Below, one piece after another: positions 50,316 to 60,354 of a stretch of 64,000 nucleotides of DNA (position 1 is the first letter of the stretch; each line of letters begins with the position of its first letter). Under the pieces are notes generated by a model. The model was not told where the DNA came from. It saw only the letters and a list, made by a program, of their open reading frames with translations, and searched no databases. The position numbers and the translations under genes are program-made. This DNA is from Methanolinea mesophila (GTDB taxonomy: Archaea; Halobacteriota; Methanomicrobia; Methanomicrobiales; Methanospirillaceae), in contig NZ_JAGGKR010000002.1 of assembly GCF_017873855.1 (NCBI RefSeq), forward strand, positions 62,001 to 126,000, read 5' to 3'.

Positions 50316-51959
50316 ATGAGGAGCGACGAGGCAAAACAGGGATACCAGAGAGCGCCGAACAGGTCGCTGCTCCGGTCTCTCGGGGTTACCGAGCAGGAGA
50401 TGGGGCGGCCGTTCATAGGGATCGCGAACGCCTGGAACGATATCGTGCCGGGGCACATCCACCTTCGTGCCCTTTCGCAGAAGGTCCGGGAGGGGATTGC
50501 CGCCGCGGGAGGTGTGCCGTTCGAGTTCGGGGTGATCGGGATATGCGACGGGATCGCGATGGGCCACCAGGGGATGCGTTACTCGCTCCCCTCCCGTGAG
50601 AACATCGCCGATTCGATCGAGCTCATGGTCCAGGCCCACCGGTTCGACGGGATGGTCTGCGTGGGAACCTGCGACAAGATCGTGCCGGGAATGCTGATGG
50701 CCGCAGCCAGGATGGACATCCCCTCAATCGTGGTGACCGGGGGCCCGATGCTTCCCGGCTTCCGGCAGGGAAAGGATCTCTCCCTGATCGACGTCTTCGA
50801 AGGGGTAGGAAAAGTAGCCGCGGGTTCCATGACCGAGGCGGAACTCTGCGACCTGGAAACCTGCGCCATGCCCGGGTGCGGGTCCTGCCAGGGCCTTTAC
50901 ACCGCGAACACCATGGCCTGCATGACCGAGGCAATGGGAATGTCCCTCCCGGGGTGCGCCGCCTCTCCCGCGGTGGACGCATCGAAACTCCGCATCGCCC
51001 GGGAGTCCGGGGAGAAGGTGATGGACCTGGTACGGGGCGGGATCACCCCCCGGAGAATCATCACTCTCCCCGGCCTCGAAAATGCGATTCGGGTGGACAT
51101 GGCGCTGGGAGGCTCGACCAACACCGTCCTCCACCTGATGGCGATTGCCCGCGAAGCGGAAGTTCCTTTGAACCTTGGCTCCTTCGACAGGATAAGCGAC
51201 ACCGTACCCCATCTCAGCCACATGCAGCCATCGGGGGTCCATTCCATGCTCGCCCTCCACAGGGCGGGCGGGATCCCGGCGGTTCTCTCCCGGTTACAAC
51301 CGATGCTCTCACCGTCAGTCACGGTATCCGGGAAGGACATCCTGGAGATCGCTGCGGAATCCCGGGTGCAGGACGACGAGGTTATCCGGCCCCTCGACTC
51401 ACCGGTCAGCGCGGCAGGAGGGTTGAAGATCCTCCGCGGGTCCCTCGCCCCCGACGGTGCGGTGGTGAAGTGCGCCGCGGTACCGAAGGATATGTGGCGG
51501 CACAAGGGGCCGGCACGGGTCTTTGATAGCGAAGAGGGGGCGATGAACGCCATCCTTTCCCGGGATATCCGGGAGGGGGACGTGGTGATCGTCCGGTTCG
51601 AGGGACCGAAGGGAGCGCCCGGAATGCCCGAGATGCTCTCCCCGACATCGGCCCTCATGGGTCTCGGGTACTCGAAGGTGGTGCTCCTCACCGACGGGAG
51701 GTTCTCGGGAGGAACCCGCGGCCCCTGTATCGGGCACATCGCACCCGAGGCGGCGGTGGGCGGCCCTCTCGGGCTCGTGAAGGAGGGGGACCCGATCAGT
51801 GTGGACCTTTTCGCCAAGAGCCTCATGCTCGAAGTGGATCCCGCGGATCTCGAAAAGAGGAGAAAAACCTTCGTCCCGAAACTGAGGCAGGTGTCGGGCG
51901 TCCTGACCCGATACAGGGAAGCCGTGGACCAGGCGGATCATGGCGCGGTCCTCCGGTGA
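50316..51959 (+). CDS. ilvD: Dihydroxy-acid dehydratase
   Basis: Third step of valine and isoleucine synthesis; an oxygen-sensitive iron-sulfur dehydratase. From ATG 50316 (GGTGA five bases upstream) the protein has 547 residues, typical for the family. The cluster ligands are in [12 protein letters not shown] and [18 protein letters not shown]; other motifs are [34 protein letters not shown], and [23 protein letters not shown]. The 50289 start would add nine residues ahead of the ribosome site. It appears to be transcribed alone. Confidence 0.97.
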   Translation: MRSDEAKQGYQRAPNRSLLRSLGVTEQEMGRPFIGIANAWNDIVPGHIHLRALSQKVREGIAAAGGVPFEFGVIGICDGIAMGHQGMRYSLPSRENIADSIELMVQAHRFDGMVCVGTCDKIVPGMLMAAARMDIPSIVVTGGPMLPGFRQGKDLSLIDVFEGVGKVAAGSMTEAELCDLETCAMPGCGSCQGLYTANTMACMTEAMGMSLPGCAASPAVDASKLRIARESGEKVMDLVRGGITPRRIITLPGLENAIRVDMALGGSTNTVLHLMAIAREAEVPLNLGSFDRISDTVPHLSHMQPSGVHSMLALHRAGGIPAVLSRLQPMLSPSVTVSGKDILEIAAESRVQDDEVIRPLDSPVSAAGGLKILRGSLAPDGAVVKCAAVPKDMWRHKGPARVFDSEEGAMNAILSRDIREGDVVIVRFEGPKGAPGMPEMLSPTSALMGLGYSKVVLLTDGRFSGGTRGPCIGHIAPEAAVGGPLGLVKEGDPISVDLFAKSLMLEVDPADLEKRRKTFVPKLRQVSGVLTRYREAVDQADHGAVLR

Positions 51960-52319
51960 ACTCGTGCGGAAACATTGACCGCCTCACTTGGAGTCCCGTA
52001 GTCTGTCGTATCACGGCTCCTTCGGATGCGGGACAAAAAGCATCCGGCCCCTGAACTTGATTCTGCAGGCCCGTCGCCCGATGCCAGCGGCGGGGAATAA
52101 CCTGTTCTGGCTGAACCCGGCGGGGAGACCCCTGCCCCGATCAGGGCCCCGCGGATTATCGCAGTGGGCAGGGAGCGTTGCCCGCGGTACCCTTCGGAGA
52201 GCCACGTCAGAATATCGACCCGGTTCTCCCGGAACAGCTCCCCGGAAGGACTAACTCTGCCTGGCGGGCAGCTGTTCAAATAGAATGGTTTACCGTTCAG
52301 CGGGTCTCACACTTGAGCA
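51960..52319. other. Intergenic, no gene seen
   Basis: About 360 GC-rich bases between ilvD and the small zinc protein gene. Only shadow frames are present. A weak TATA-like ttcaaatagaat (52275-52286) may serve the next gene. Confidence 0.5.
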
Positions 52320-52514
52320 ATGACCTCGAAGGACGAGACCTCGTATGTCAAGGTACAATGCTGTCATTGCGAGGGAGCAGGCTGTCTCTACTGTGATAAG
52401 ACCGGGCACGTGCTGGTCCGGGCCCCGGCCACCCGTTGCAGGCACTGCGACGGAGTCGGATGCATTTACTGCGGCTTTTCCGGGTGGGCCGGGCTTAAAG
52501 GGAAGTACGACTGA
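52320..52514 (+). CDS. Small double DnaJ-type zinc-finger protein
   Basis: A 64-residue protein made almost entirely of two copies of a DnaJ-like zinc motif: CCHCEGAGCLYC at residues 14-25 and CRHCDGVGCIYC at about 40-51, each C-x2-C-x-G-x-G-C-x2-C. In DnaJ this repeat binds zinc and unfolded protein; here there is no J domain or other chaperone part. A few charged residues flank the motifs (VKVQ, LKGKYD). The gene stands alone about 45 bases after a weak TATA element. I know no function for the stand-alone form. Confidence 0.8.
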   Translation: MTSKDETSYVKVQCCHCEGAGCLYCDKTGHVLVRAPATRCRHCDGVGCIYCGFSGWAGLKGKYD

Positions 52515-52669
52515 TTTTCTTCTTCCCAGTAGTCACCGGTACCTTTTCCCATAACGGAATCCGGAGAGACCCCGCTGTTCTCCCGTCGAACATTCTTTTT
52601 TTGCTGATTTACCCGGTAATTGTGCGCCGACAGGATTTATAGAAAAAAAAGAATAAGGTTTCGGATTTT

Positions 52670-53272
52670 CTATTCCTGAACGAACATGAGCGTTCCGGCC
52701 GCCATGTCCTGGAGCGCCTGCTTGCACTTTGTGAACTGGAGAATTATGTACCCGATAAAGAGGGTCAGGAAGACGAGGATTTTTGCGAAGTGACGCAGGG
52801 TCGCCCGGGAGAAGGTGATCCGGTTCCCCTCGCCGTCCGTGACCGCGATCCTGAGCGCCATCTTCCCGAGGGTTGCCTGGTTCCTCGAGCTTTCAAGATA
52901 CGCATAGTAAATCCAGGGGACGATGATGATCAGGATGAAGAACGCCACGATCACCTGGAACGGGACGACCGCATGGACCACCTCCCCGTAACGATCGGTC
53001 ATGGGTAGGTGGCGGGAATACTGGTACACCATCCTGATCCCCTCCGAAAGACCGAGCACTCCGATAAGAAAGAGGTCGATCAGCAGGAGGAACAGAAGGT
53101 CCACGATGAACGCAACGAACCTCCTTCCCAGTCCCGAGAACCGCTCGGTCTGAATCGTGGCCTTATGGTGCAGCAGCGGGCGCGGCGGTCGTACCAGCTC
53201 GGCACCGCACCACTGGCAATATTTCCCCGAACCCTCAGTCTCTTTCCCGCATTTTGAACAGTGCATCCTCAT
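52670..53272 (-). CDS. Zinc-ribbon RDD family membrane protein
   Basis: A 200-residue protein. Residues 5-22 are a small zinc ribbon (CSKCGKETEGSGKYCQWCG, C-x2-C-x10-C-x2-C). The rest is an RDD domain: FSGLGRRFVAFIVDLLFLLLIDLFLIG, with the Arg-Arg and Asp that name the family, then two more helices, and NQATLGKMALRIAVTDGEG, a conserved loop. About four helices in all. RDD proteins are of unknown transport or scaffolding function. ATG 53272 or the third codon ATG could be used. It lies downstream of the ABC-2 permease pair on the same strand. Confidence 0.88.
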   Translation of the reverse strand: MRMHCSKCGKETEGSGKYCQWCGAELVRPPRPLLHHKATIQTERFSGLGRRFVAFIVDLLFLLLIDLFLIGVLGLSEGIRMVYQYSRHLPMTDRYGEVVHAVVPFQVIVAFFILIIIVPWIYYAYLESSRNQATLGKMALRIAVTDGEGNRITFSRATLRHFAKILVFLTLFIGYIILQFTKCKQALQDMAAGTLMFVQE

Positions 53273-53399
53273 CCCCTTGCTAGGTACTAATCGGCAGTGA
53301 ACACTTCAATATATCGAAATATATTCGGCCACGGAACGTGTGCCGATTAAAAAAAGAAAGGGTTCTGCACCGGGGGTCTTTCGGGTCACCCTGGTACCT

Positions 53400-54482
53400 T
53401 CAACCGCCCGTGAGCGCGGTCTTTGACGCCCGTATCGTGTACCAGTATACCACCAGGGAGAGGAAGACGGCCACCAGGCCCACGATCCCCAGGATGACCC
53501 ACTGATCAATCCCGGCAGATCCGGTCGCGATACGGGCAACAAGGTTCAAAGGGTTGTCCGGGATTGCCAGGGCGAAGATCATAAGCACCACGACTGCGGT
53601 AGAGAAGATGAACTGTGCGGCTGTCCTCTCCCTGTAGTAGAGCGCGGTAAGAGCCCCGATAAGGATGAGAACCATGGAAAATGCCATAACCTGCACAAGG
53701 ATCGACACTATCCCCTCGATTACGATCCCGTTCAACGAGAGGAGGATAAGCCACGCCCCGGCCTGGATAGGCACGAGCAGCTCGCAGGCTAGGATCTTCC
53801 CCCAGATGACCTCGTGCAGGGACATGGGAGTGGAGAGCAGCGTCTCGAGCGTGTGGTGCTGGTACTCCTCGGTGATCAGGTCGATGACCAGGGCCGATGC
53901 GATGACCGCCGGCAGGAGGACCAGGAGCGGTATCAGCAGTCCGTAAATGAACTCGTAAAACGACGATCCTCCGGTATTTTCCGGGAACTGGAGTGGGATG
54001 GGGACTATATCGAGGCGGGATTCACGGATATCCCGCAATTGCTGCTCGTACTGCAACAGGACAGCCTTGAGCTTCACGTTCACTATCGCGGACTGTATGT
54101 CGTTTTCCAGAAGGTAGAGCGTAATCTTCACCGGCTCGGTTGAGTCGGGCGGAGTGTCCGGGACATAGATCACCGCCGAAAGTTTCCTCTCCCCGAGCAG
54201 GGTCACCCCCTCGGAGAGGTTCATGGGGAAGACCACGATCTGTCCGCTCGATCTCAGGTAGTCTTCTAGGGCAGAGTCCGTTCCGGCGTAGGCCACCCCG
54301 TAACGGACCCCCGAGAACCGGGAGAGGGTCGTGGGGTCGTACATTGAGGCAAGACCGATCACCAGGAACGAGGAGAAAAGGGCGATGAAAAGCTGCAGAA
54401 GAACCGCGAGCAGGATGGTCCGCTCGTTCATCAGGCCCCGGAGGTCCTTTTTAATGATCATGTTCAGGTTTCGTCGCTTCAT
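53400..54482 (-). CDS. ABC-2 type permease (NatB-like)
   Basis: A 360-residue membrane subunit. An N-terminal helix (ILLAVLLQLFIALFSSFLVIG) is followed by a large extracellular domain (about residues 45-180) and then five more helices containing EEYQHHTLETLLSTPMSLHEVIWGKIL, the conserved cytoplasmic loop of NatB/YhaP permeases. It overlaps the stop of the permease-PrsW gene (54479-54482), so translation is coupled. The ATPase for the pair is presumably the divergent gene at 56449. Substrate unknown; NatAB exports Na+ in Bacillus, but drug or peptide export is equally possible. Confidence 0.85.
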   Translation of the reverse strand: MKRRNLNMIIKKDLRGLMNERTILLAVLLQLFIALFSSFLVIGLASMYDPTTLSRFSGVRYGVAYAGTDSALEDYLRSSGQIVVFPMNLSEGVTLLGERKLSAVIYVPDTPPDSTEPVKITLYLLENDIQSAIVNVKLKAVLLQYEQQLRDIRESRLDIVPIPLQFPENTGGSSFYEFIYGLLIPLLVLLPAVIASALVIDLITEEYQHHTLETLLSTPMSLHEVIWGKILACELLVPIQAGAWLILLSLNGIVIEGIVSILVQVMAFSMVLILIGALTALYYRERTAAQFIFSTAVVVLMIFALAIPDNPLNLVARIATGSAGIDQWVILGIVGLVAVFLSLVVYWYTIRASKTALTGG

Positions 54483-56299
54483 AAGGAGAGCACCCCCAGG
54501 ATGAAGTAGAGGTTATAGAGACAGTGGACCAGCGTGGCGAACATCAGGCCCACGATATACCCGGTCCTGCCTCTCAGTTTCAGCCCTGTCCCCACGATCA
54601 TCACCCCGGAGAAATGGAGGAGGAACGGAAGCCAGAGAACCCCGAGCGAGAGGAAAAGTATGCTGCCGAAAACCGATTCCGTGATTTGGGAGAGTGTCAG
54701 GAAGGTGAGGAGTTTCTCCCCGAAAAGGAAGCCGGCTGCAGTGGCGACCGAAGCGAAGGCCAGCCGCTTCCAGGTAAAGAAGGAGGGATCCCTGTGGTGG
54801 AGGGAAAGAAGCCCGATGGATTTTGCAAACTCCTCGATGAAGGCCGCGAATACCAGGAGCAGCACCAGGGAAAGGGGGACGGGGAGGTTGAAGAAGAGTA
54901 CCAGTACCATCATCTGCGCCATGAATACGAACGGGATAAGGAGGGCGTTCAGCACGAACAGGGAGATGTATGGTCTTTTCCTGGAAATGGCCGTCGAAAT
55001 GAAGTCCTGGAACTTTTCAGAAAGCCCTACCTGGGAGAATAACCGGTCTTCACGGAAGTTCACCAGGCCCAGATAGAGGAGGACTGCGCTCGTGAGGAAG
55101 AACAGGGATGTGGAATAGAAGTACTGGATCACGGTATAAGGCTCGCCCTGCAGGGTGAGGACCACCAGGGTGAGGGGGGAGATGAGGCTGATGATATGGA
55201 CATTGGCAAAGATCGAGGGGAAGAAGAGATACGCGGTCGCGACGGTGGAGAAGAAAATTGAGAGGAACGAGAGCTCCTTGAAACTCCGGGAGATCATCCC
55301 GATGATCAGGGCGCTCGCCAGGAAGAAGAGTATTACCGGGAGCAGGGGGAGCAGGATAGAGAGCGAGGCGCCGAGCCAGAAGATGAGCAGCGTCGATATC
55401 GCGAGCATCAGCAGGAAATAGGGGAGGGCTTTTCCAAGGATGATCGCTGCCGGGTGGAGGGGGGTGGTGAGGAGCACCTCCCCCTTTCGTTCCAGCCGTT
55501 CGTTCATGATGCTCATCATGAAAAACTGCGACGTGAAATACAGGGGGAATATGAAGACAAAGACCAGAATGATGGTATCGAACGGGAGCGGCGGGGTGAG
55601 CTGCGACGGGATGGTGTAATCCCCGAACGGGCTCTCCCCGGTGAGCAGTTCTGAATATCGGGTAATCTGGGAACTTGATCCCTGCGACTGGACAAGCCCC
55701 TGCCGGATCTCGCTTTCGGGGATGCCGAGAGTGGGTGCAGGGGTGGCGATCTCGATGATCGGTCCCGAGGGGACCGGGGGCCTGCTCTGGCGGATGGGAG
55801 CCGCCACCTGCTGGCCCGCGAGCGTGGCGGTGAAATCGAGTTCGCTCCTGATATTCTGGACGTCGATCCATAACGGGTATGCGGCGAACAGGTCGGATTC
55901 CTGGGCATAGACCTGATTCAGGTACCCTTCGTAATCGGTCTGGAGGGCACGTACGGCTGCCCGCCCCTTGTCGGTGTCGCTCCCCCACACCTCGCCTCCG
56001 ATTACGATGGCATCGAAATATTCCCTTGAGTTCCAGAGGGTGGAATCATCTGCCTGGTAGATCGTGAACCGCACGTCCGGAGAGAATATCTCCGCGACGG
56101 CAGGACTGTCGACCCCGAGAGTATAGATCCCGTCCTGGAGGTGGAGCCCCTGCGTGGCCGAAAAGCCGGTCACCACCACCAGGAGCGCCAGCATCACCAG
56201 TGCCAGCGGGAGCACGTTCTTTCCCATGGTCCCCAGGGTCCGGCGGACTTCCCAGCGGGATATGGTAAGGATACCTGAAAAAAACCTAAAAATCCGCAC
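54479..56299 (-). CDS. ABC-2 permease fused to a PrsW-like intramembrane protease
   Basis: A 606-residue fusion. Residues 1-440 are an ABC-2 permease with a large outside loop and the loop MNERLERKGEVLLTTPLHPAAIILGK. Residues about 473-606 match the PrsW glutamic-type intramembrane protease: EEFAK (Glu489, Glu490, Lys493), GFLFGEK (Glu528), HFSGVMIVG (His562) and HCLYN (His592, Asn596), all in membrane helices. Start is GTG 56299, about 28 bases after a TATA-like TATATTATAG (minus strand, about 56327-56337). PrsW cleaves anti-sigma factors in Bacillus; archaea lack those, so the target is unknown. Confidence 0.82.
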   Translation of the reverse strand: MRIFRFFSGILTISRWEVRRTLGTMGKNVLPLALVMLALLVVVTGFSATQGLHLQDGIYTLGVDSPAVAEIFSPDVRFTIYQADDSTLWNSREYFDAIVIGGEVWGSDTDKGRAAVRALQTDYEGYLNQVYAQESDLFAAYPLWIDVQNIRSELDFTATLAGQQVAAPIRQSRPPVPSGPIIEIATPAPTLGIPESEIRQGLVQSQGSSSQITRYSELLTGESPFGDYTIPSQLTPPLPFDTIILVFVFIFPLYFTSQFFMMSIMNERLERKGEVLLTTPLHPAAIILGKALPYFLLMLAISTLLIFWLGASLSILLPLLPVILFFLASALIIGMISRSFKELSFLSIFFSTVATAYLFFPSIFANVHIISLISPLTLVVLTLQGEPYTVIQYFYSTSLFFLTSAVLLYLGLVNFREDRLFSQVGLSEKFQDFISTAISRKRPYISLFVLNALLIPFVFMAQMMVLVLFFNLPVPLSLVLLLVFAAFIEEFAKSIGLLSLHHRDPSFFTWKRLAFASVATAAGFLFGEKLLTFLTLSQITESVFGSILFLSLGVLWLPFLLHFSGVMIVGTGLKLRGRTGYIVGLMFATLVHCLYNLYFILGVLSL

Positions 56300-56448
56300 C
56301 CTTTATCGTAGAATGGTAGGTTCAGCAGCTATAATATAGTAAAGGTAAAGGAATACATTCGGATGCCGAGTTCGTTTATTGAAATTACCTCCCGGATTTC
56401 CGGGCTGCCCGCCACTTTTGAAATATGCCATAATAACCGTGAATTTTC

Positions 56449-57336
56449 ATGATAGAAGGGTGCAATCTGAAAAAGGATTTTGATGGATTCGTCGCACTGG
56501 ACGGGATCAGCTTCTCCTTCGAACGGTCAGGAATATTCGGAATCGTCGGCCATAACGGGGCCGGCAAGACCACCCTCCTGAAGATTCTCTCCGGACTAAT
56601 CCCCCCCTCTTCGGGAACGCTTACCATGGACGGGATCGACGTGCTCAAGAACCCGGACGCGGTCAAACAGGTCCTCGGGTACCTGCCGGAAGAGTCCCGG
56701 CTCTATGAGACGATGACCGTGGACGACTATCTCAGGTTCTTCGGGGAGATATACGGTCTCCCGAAAGAGACCATCACATCAAGGGGCATGGAACTGCTCG
56801 CGTCGCTCAACCTCGAACCGGATAAAAAGAAGATCGGCGAACTCTCCAAGGGGATGAAGCGCAAGGTCGCCATCGCCCGCTCCCTGATCCATGACCCCTC
56901 CGTCCTCATCTTCGATGAGCCGACCTCGGGACTGGACCCCATGACCTCCCGGTTCATCGTCGATTATCTCAGGGAACTGAAATCCGCGGGAAAGACCATC
57001 ATCCTCTCCGCCCACAACCTCTACCAGGTCGAGGCCATCTGCGACCGGGTGATGATCCTTCGAAGGGGGAAGACGGTCGCCGACGGGACCATGCCGGAAC
57101 TCCGGGAGATGTTCGGGTCGATCACGTATCATATCTATTTCACCGCACCCCGGGTCGAAGAGGTGCACCTTGACCGGGACCCCGCAGTCGAAGGAGGTTT
57201 CTACCGGGCCGATGCGGGGTCCGTCCAGGAGATGAATGCCATTACTTCGGCGATCTCCCTGGCGGGAGGAACGGTTGACCGCATCGAGTCCAGGTACCCT
57301 TCCCTCGAAGAGATGATGATAAAGATCGGGGAATGA
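56449..57336 (+). CDS. ABC transporter ATP-binding protein (NatA-like)
   Basis: A 295-residue ATPase. Walker A is VGHNGAGKTTLL, signature LSKGMKRKVAIARS, Walker B VLIFDEPTSGLDP, switch His in ILSAHNLYQVE. The C-terminal 80 residues vary, as in NatA-type proteins. It diverges from the two permease genes, 149 bases apart, and is the only ATPase nearby, so a shared divergent promoter region likely coordinates them. A GAAATATGCC element about 30 bases before ATG 56449 suggests a leaderless mRNA. Confidence 0.94.
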   Translation: MIEGCNLKKDFDGFVALDGISFSFERSGIFGIVGHNGAGKTTLLKILSGLIPPSSGTLTMDGIDVLKNPDAVKQVLGYLPEESRLYETMTVDDYLRFFGEIYGLPKETITSRGMELLASLNLEPDKKKIGELSKGMKRKVAIARSLIHDPSVLIFDEPTSGLDPMTSRFIVDYLRELKSAGKTIILSAHNLYQVEAICDRVMILRRGKTVADGTMPELREMFGSITYHIYFTAPRVEEVHLDRDPAVEGGFYRADAGSVQEMNAITSAISLAGGTVDRIESRYPSLEEMMIKIGE

Positions 57337-57619
57337 GGCCGCAGGTGTTCCAGGCGTTACCTATTCACTGTGAAGCCCGGATCTGCCCGATCTCATTTCG
57401 ATTTTATTGTAAGATGTGATCGTGCCGGCATAAGTGTACGCTACCCTCAGGCGGCTAATTCCCCGTTTCAGTTGTAGTTTCATCATAAAAAAAACAGATT
57501 TTTCCCCTGCGTGAAAGGGCACACCGGAATGAACCAGCCGGATGCAGGTTCATATTAAAAAAGTGAAATCACGGGGGGTTTATTCCCCGTCTTTTCAAAG
57601 AACCGTACTACCGACGATC

Positions 57620-60085
57620 TCAGATGCCTGTTCCCCCGGGCAGGAGCACTCCTGAACTTCCCTGGGGAATACGCGAAGGAGGACCTGCCATGCCCTCGGT
57701 GAGGTTACCCGGACCCCCGTTCCACGCCGTGCCGATCACGCCGCCCGGGGGAGCACTCCTCATGCCGCCGGGCATGAACGCGGGGTTGAAGGATGGAGTA
57801 TCCTGCGATGCGTTTACCGCACTGCCGCCGGGTAAATCCCTCATGACCTGGCCTGGCGGGCTTCCTGTCGAATTCACGGTCGAAGCGGTATACAGACTGC
57901 CCGGGGAGGTTATCGGAGAGAAGTCCGGTGAAAGGCCGGGTGCGGGAGCTGACCAGGTCTCCCCCGGGCTTTCCGGGATACTGCCGGGCAGGAGATCGAT
58001 CACCGGGGTGGATTCATTCCCTGGTTGAAGATACCGTATCCTATCAGGAACTATTCCGGGATCAGTGCCGGCGGGGCTTACCGGGGTGGACCCGGTGATG
58101 TTCCCGAGTATCGAGCTGATCAGGCTCTGGAAAAACGAATTGATCGTGCTCCCCGGCACCGTCCCGCTCTTCAGGCCCGAGAGGTTGCCGGTCAGGCCGC
58201 CGGGGTTGGTCCAGGTCCTGTTCCCTACGGTCCCGCCTGCCGGGACACCGGTCCTGTTCCCCGGCATGGTGACATTCATCCTGGGCATCTGGGCGTTCCC
58301 GGAACCTATTGACGTGACCGTTCCCGATATGGTGAAATTGGCGATCTCCGTGCCCGGGGTATACGCTCCGCCCGAATATACGCCGTCCGTCGCCGACCCC
58401 GTCGAACTCCCGCCCGAATACACCACGTATCCGGCCCCCCTGGTGAGCAGCGGGGAACTGAATACGACGGACTGGTAGGTCTTGGCCGGGGCGAAGGTAA
58501 GGACATCCGCTCCCCCGGCGGTCCCGATGTGAACGAGGGTCCCTGCCGCCTGCTGCGAGGCGTAGGTGATCATAACCGAGCACTGGGACGATGAGGTGCC
58601 CGGGGCCTGAGCCATACCTGAACTGCCCGCCGCAAGCAGGTATCCCCCGGTTATCGAGAACGAGTTAAGGAAATCGAGCGCTCCGTTCCCGTTGTCCGTC
58701 GGTCCGTTAATGATTACCGTCCCGCCTGACATGGTGATCGGCCCGTTGACGTCGATCCCGTCGCCACCTGCATCGACCACCAGGTACCCGCCGCTAATGG
58801 AGAGTGATCCGCCGGCCGCATCGAACCCGCTCTGGCCCGTGCCATCCGCGACCGCGTTCACCCCGTCGTCGCGCGAAGTGAGGTGGATGTTTCCTCCGTT
58901 AATTGCGATATCTGCGCTCTCGATCCCTTCGTAGCAGGTCGGGATGGTGATATCTCCCGCATTTATCCGGAGCGAGGAGTCTGCATGCAGGGCGTCGTCC
59001 CCGGTGGAGAGACGGAGAGACCCGCCATCGATCCCGATCAGGTCGTTGGTGTTGATCGCATCATCGGCCGCATTCACGGTCACTGTGCCGCCCGAGACGA
59101 TCACCCCGACACCGGCCTTGAGCCCCTTCATGCTCGTGGAATCGGAACCTGAGGTCGCGGTGGTTGCGGTGGCAGTCGAGGTCATCGTGCTCGCTCCCAT
59201 TACGCGGGTTCCCTGGCCACCGGAGGGAGCAAAGCCGCCGGGTCCGCCCATGCCGCCGGGGGCACCTCCATTGCCTCCGTTATTATTCGTGGACGCGGCG
59301 TTCCCGCTGCCTCCCCCGGCGGTGATATCAATGATTCCTCCACTGACGTAGATATTCGTCTCGGCCTGGATCCCGTCAGCCCCGGAGACGATCGAGACCG
59401 AACCTCCCTCAACAGAGATGTATCCCTTATCGCTGTCTTCGTCGTTGTTGGACTGGATCCCGTCACCCGCTGCGTTCACCGAGACGGACCCACCTTTGAC
59501 GGTCACGCTGTCCCGGCCCCGGATTCCATCGTTCACCGCGTTTACGATGATTGATCCGCCGGTGATCTTGAGGTCGTCTTTACTGGTGATCCCGTCGTTG
59601 TAATTCGCATGGACCGCGAGCGAACCCCCGCCGTTGATAGTCAGGTCGTCCTTTGAAAATATCGCCGCGTTCGGTTCGTCCGATCCTGCATCCGGGAGGA
59701 TGTAGGTGATTCCGTCCGTTATGGAATTCGCGGTCCCGTCCGCGAGGGTTATCACCGTTTTATCCGCATTGACAATATAGACGGGTGCACCGGTGGAACT
59801 GGTGATGTACGCCCCGTCAAGTACAAGGGTTACCTCCTGGTCGTCGCCGGTATCGACGATAACCTGCCCGTCGTCCAGTGTCCCGCGCAGGGTGTAGGTG
59901 CCTGCCGAGGTGATCGTGACGGTACTGCCGCTCACAATCGCTCCTGTGCCCTCGAATGTTATCGCGTCGCCCGCGAGCGTTATGACGGACTGCCCGGAAC
60001 CGTCGATCGCGGTATCGCCGCTCGCCCCGGCGGTGAAAGCAAATGCCAGCGCCAATGCGAGAATCAATGCCGTTATGGGTTTCAT
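57620..60085 (-). CDS. Secreted DUF4353 (carbohydrate-binding-like) protein
   Basis: An 821-residue secreted protein with the signal MKPITALILALALAFAFTAG. Residues 30-560 are a repetitive right-handed beta structure: LDGAYITSSTGAPVYI, FSKDDLTINGGGSLAV, YNDGITSKDDLKITGGSI, the DGIxxxD-xITGG motif recurring about ten times, as in DUF4353. A Gly/Asn-rich low-complexity insert (about 255-290) interrupts it. The last 200 residues are Pro/Ser/Gly/Thr-rich and probably a disordered stalk; no anchor helix is present. DUF4353 is mostly bacterial, so transfer is possible. GGAAGGAG lies eight bases before ATG 60085, and ACAATATATC on the minus strand at about 60135-60145 is the likely TATA. Confidence 0.85.
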   Translation of the reverse strand: MKPITALILALALAFAFTAGASGDTAIDGSGQSVITLAGDAITFEGTGAIVSGSTVTITSAGTYTLRGTLDDGQVIVDTGDDQEVTLVLDGAYITSSTGAPVYIVNADKTVITLADGTANSITDGITYILPDAGSDEPNAAIFSKDDLTINGGGSLAVHANYNDGITSKDDLKITGGSIIVNAVNDGIRGRDSVTVKGGSVSVNAAGDGIQSNNDEDSDKGYISVEGGSVSIVSGADGIQAETNIYVSGGIIDITAGGGSGNAASTNNNGGNGGAPGGMGGPGGFAPSGGQGTRVMGASTMTSTATATTATSGSDSTSMKGLKAGVGVIVSGGTVTVNAADDAINTNDLIGIDGGSLRLSTGDDALHADSSLRINAGDITIPTCYEGIESADIAINGGNIHLTSRDDGVNAVADGTGQSGFDAAGGSLSISGGYLVVDAGGDGIDVNGPITMSGGTVIINGPTDNGNGALDFLNSFSITGGYLLAAGSSGMAQAPGTSSSQCSVMITYASQQAAGTLVHIGTAGGADVLTFAPAKTYQSVVFSSPLLTRGAGYVVYSGGSSTGSATDGVYSGGAYTPGTEIANFTISGTVTSIGSGNAQMPRMNVTMPGNRTGVPAGGTVGNRTWTNPGGLTGNLSGLKSGTVPGSTINSFFQSLISSILGNITGSTPVSPAGTDPGIVPDRIRYLQPGNESTPVIDLLPGSIPESPGETWSAPAPGLSPDFSPITSPGSLYTASTVNSTGSPPGQVMRDLPGGSAVNASQDTPSFNPAFMPGGMRSAPPGGVIGTAWNGGPGNLTEGMAGPPSRIPQGSSGVLLPGGTGI

Positions 60086-60354
60086 GTCTTTCGTCTCCTT
60101 CCTGGTGACTGTATTCTGCGAGTGTCAGTCAAACTAGATATATTGTAAAACATATCCAACATAACGTAAATACTTGTTGTCATATACCGGTAACGGTGCC
60201 ACCGGTTCCGGGCAGTGGTGGAAATGAGTAAATGCACGCCGGGTATGCAAAGACGGATACATCGGTGAAAGTACGGGTGATTCCTTAGGTTCCCGGAGGA
60301 TCAGGGAGAACCGGCTGCCTGAGAGATAAGAAACCGGGAAAATATGTGAAAAAC

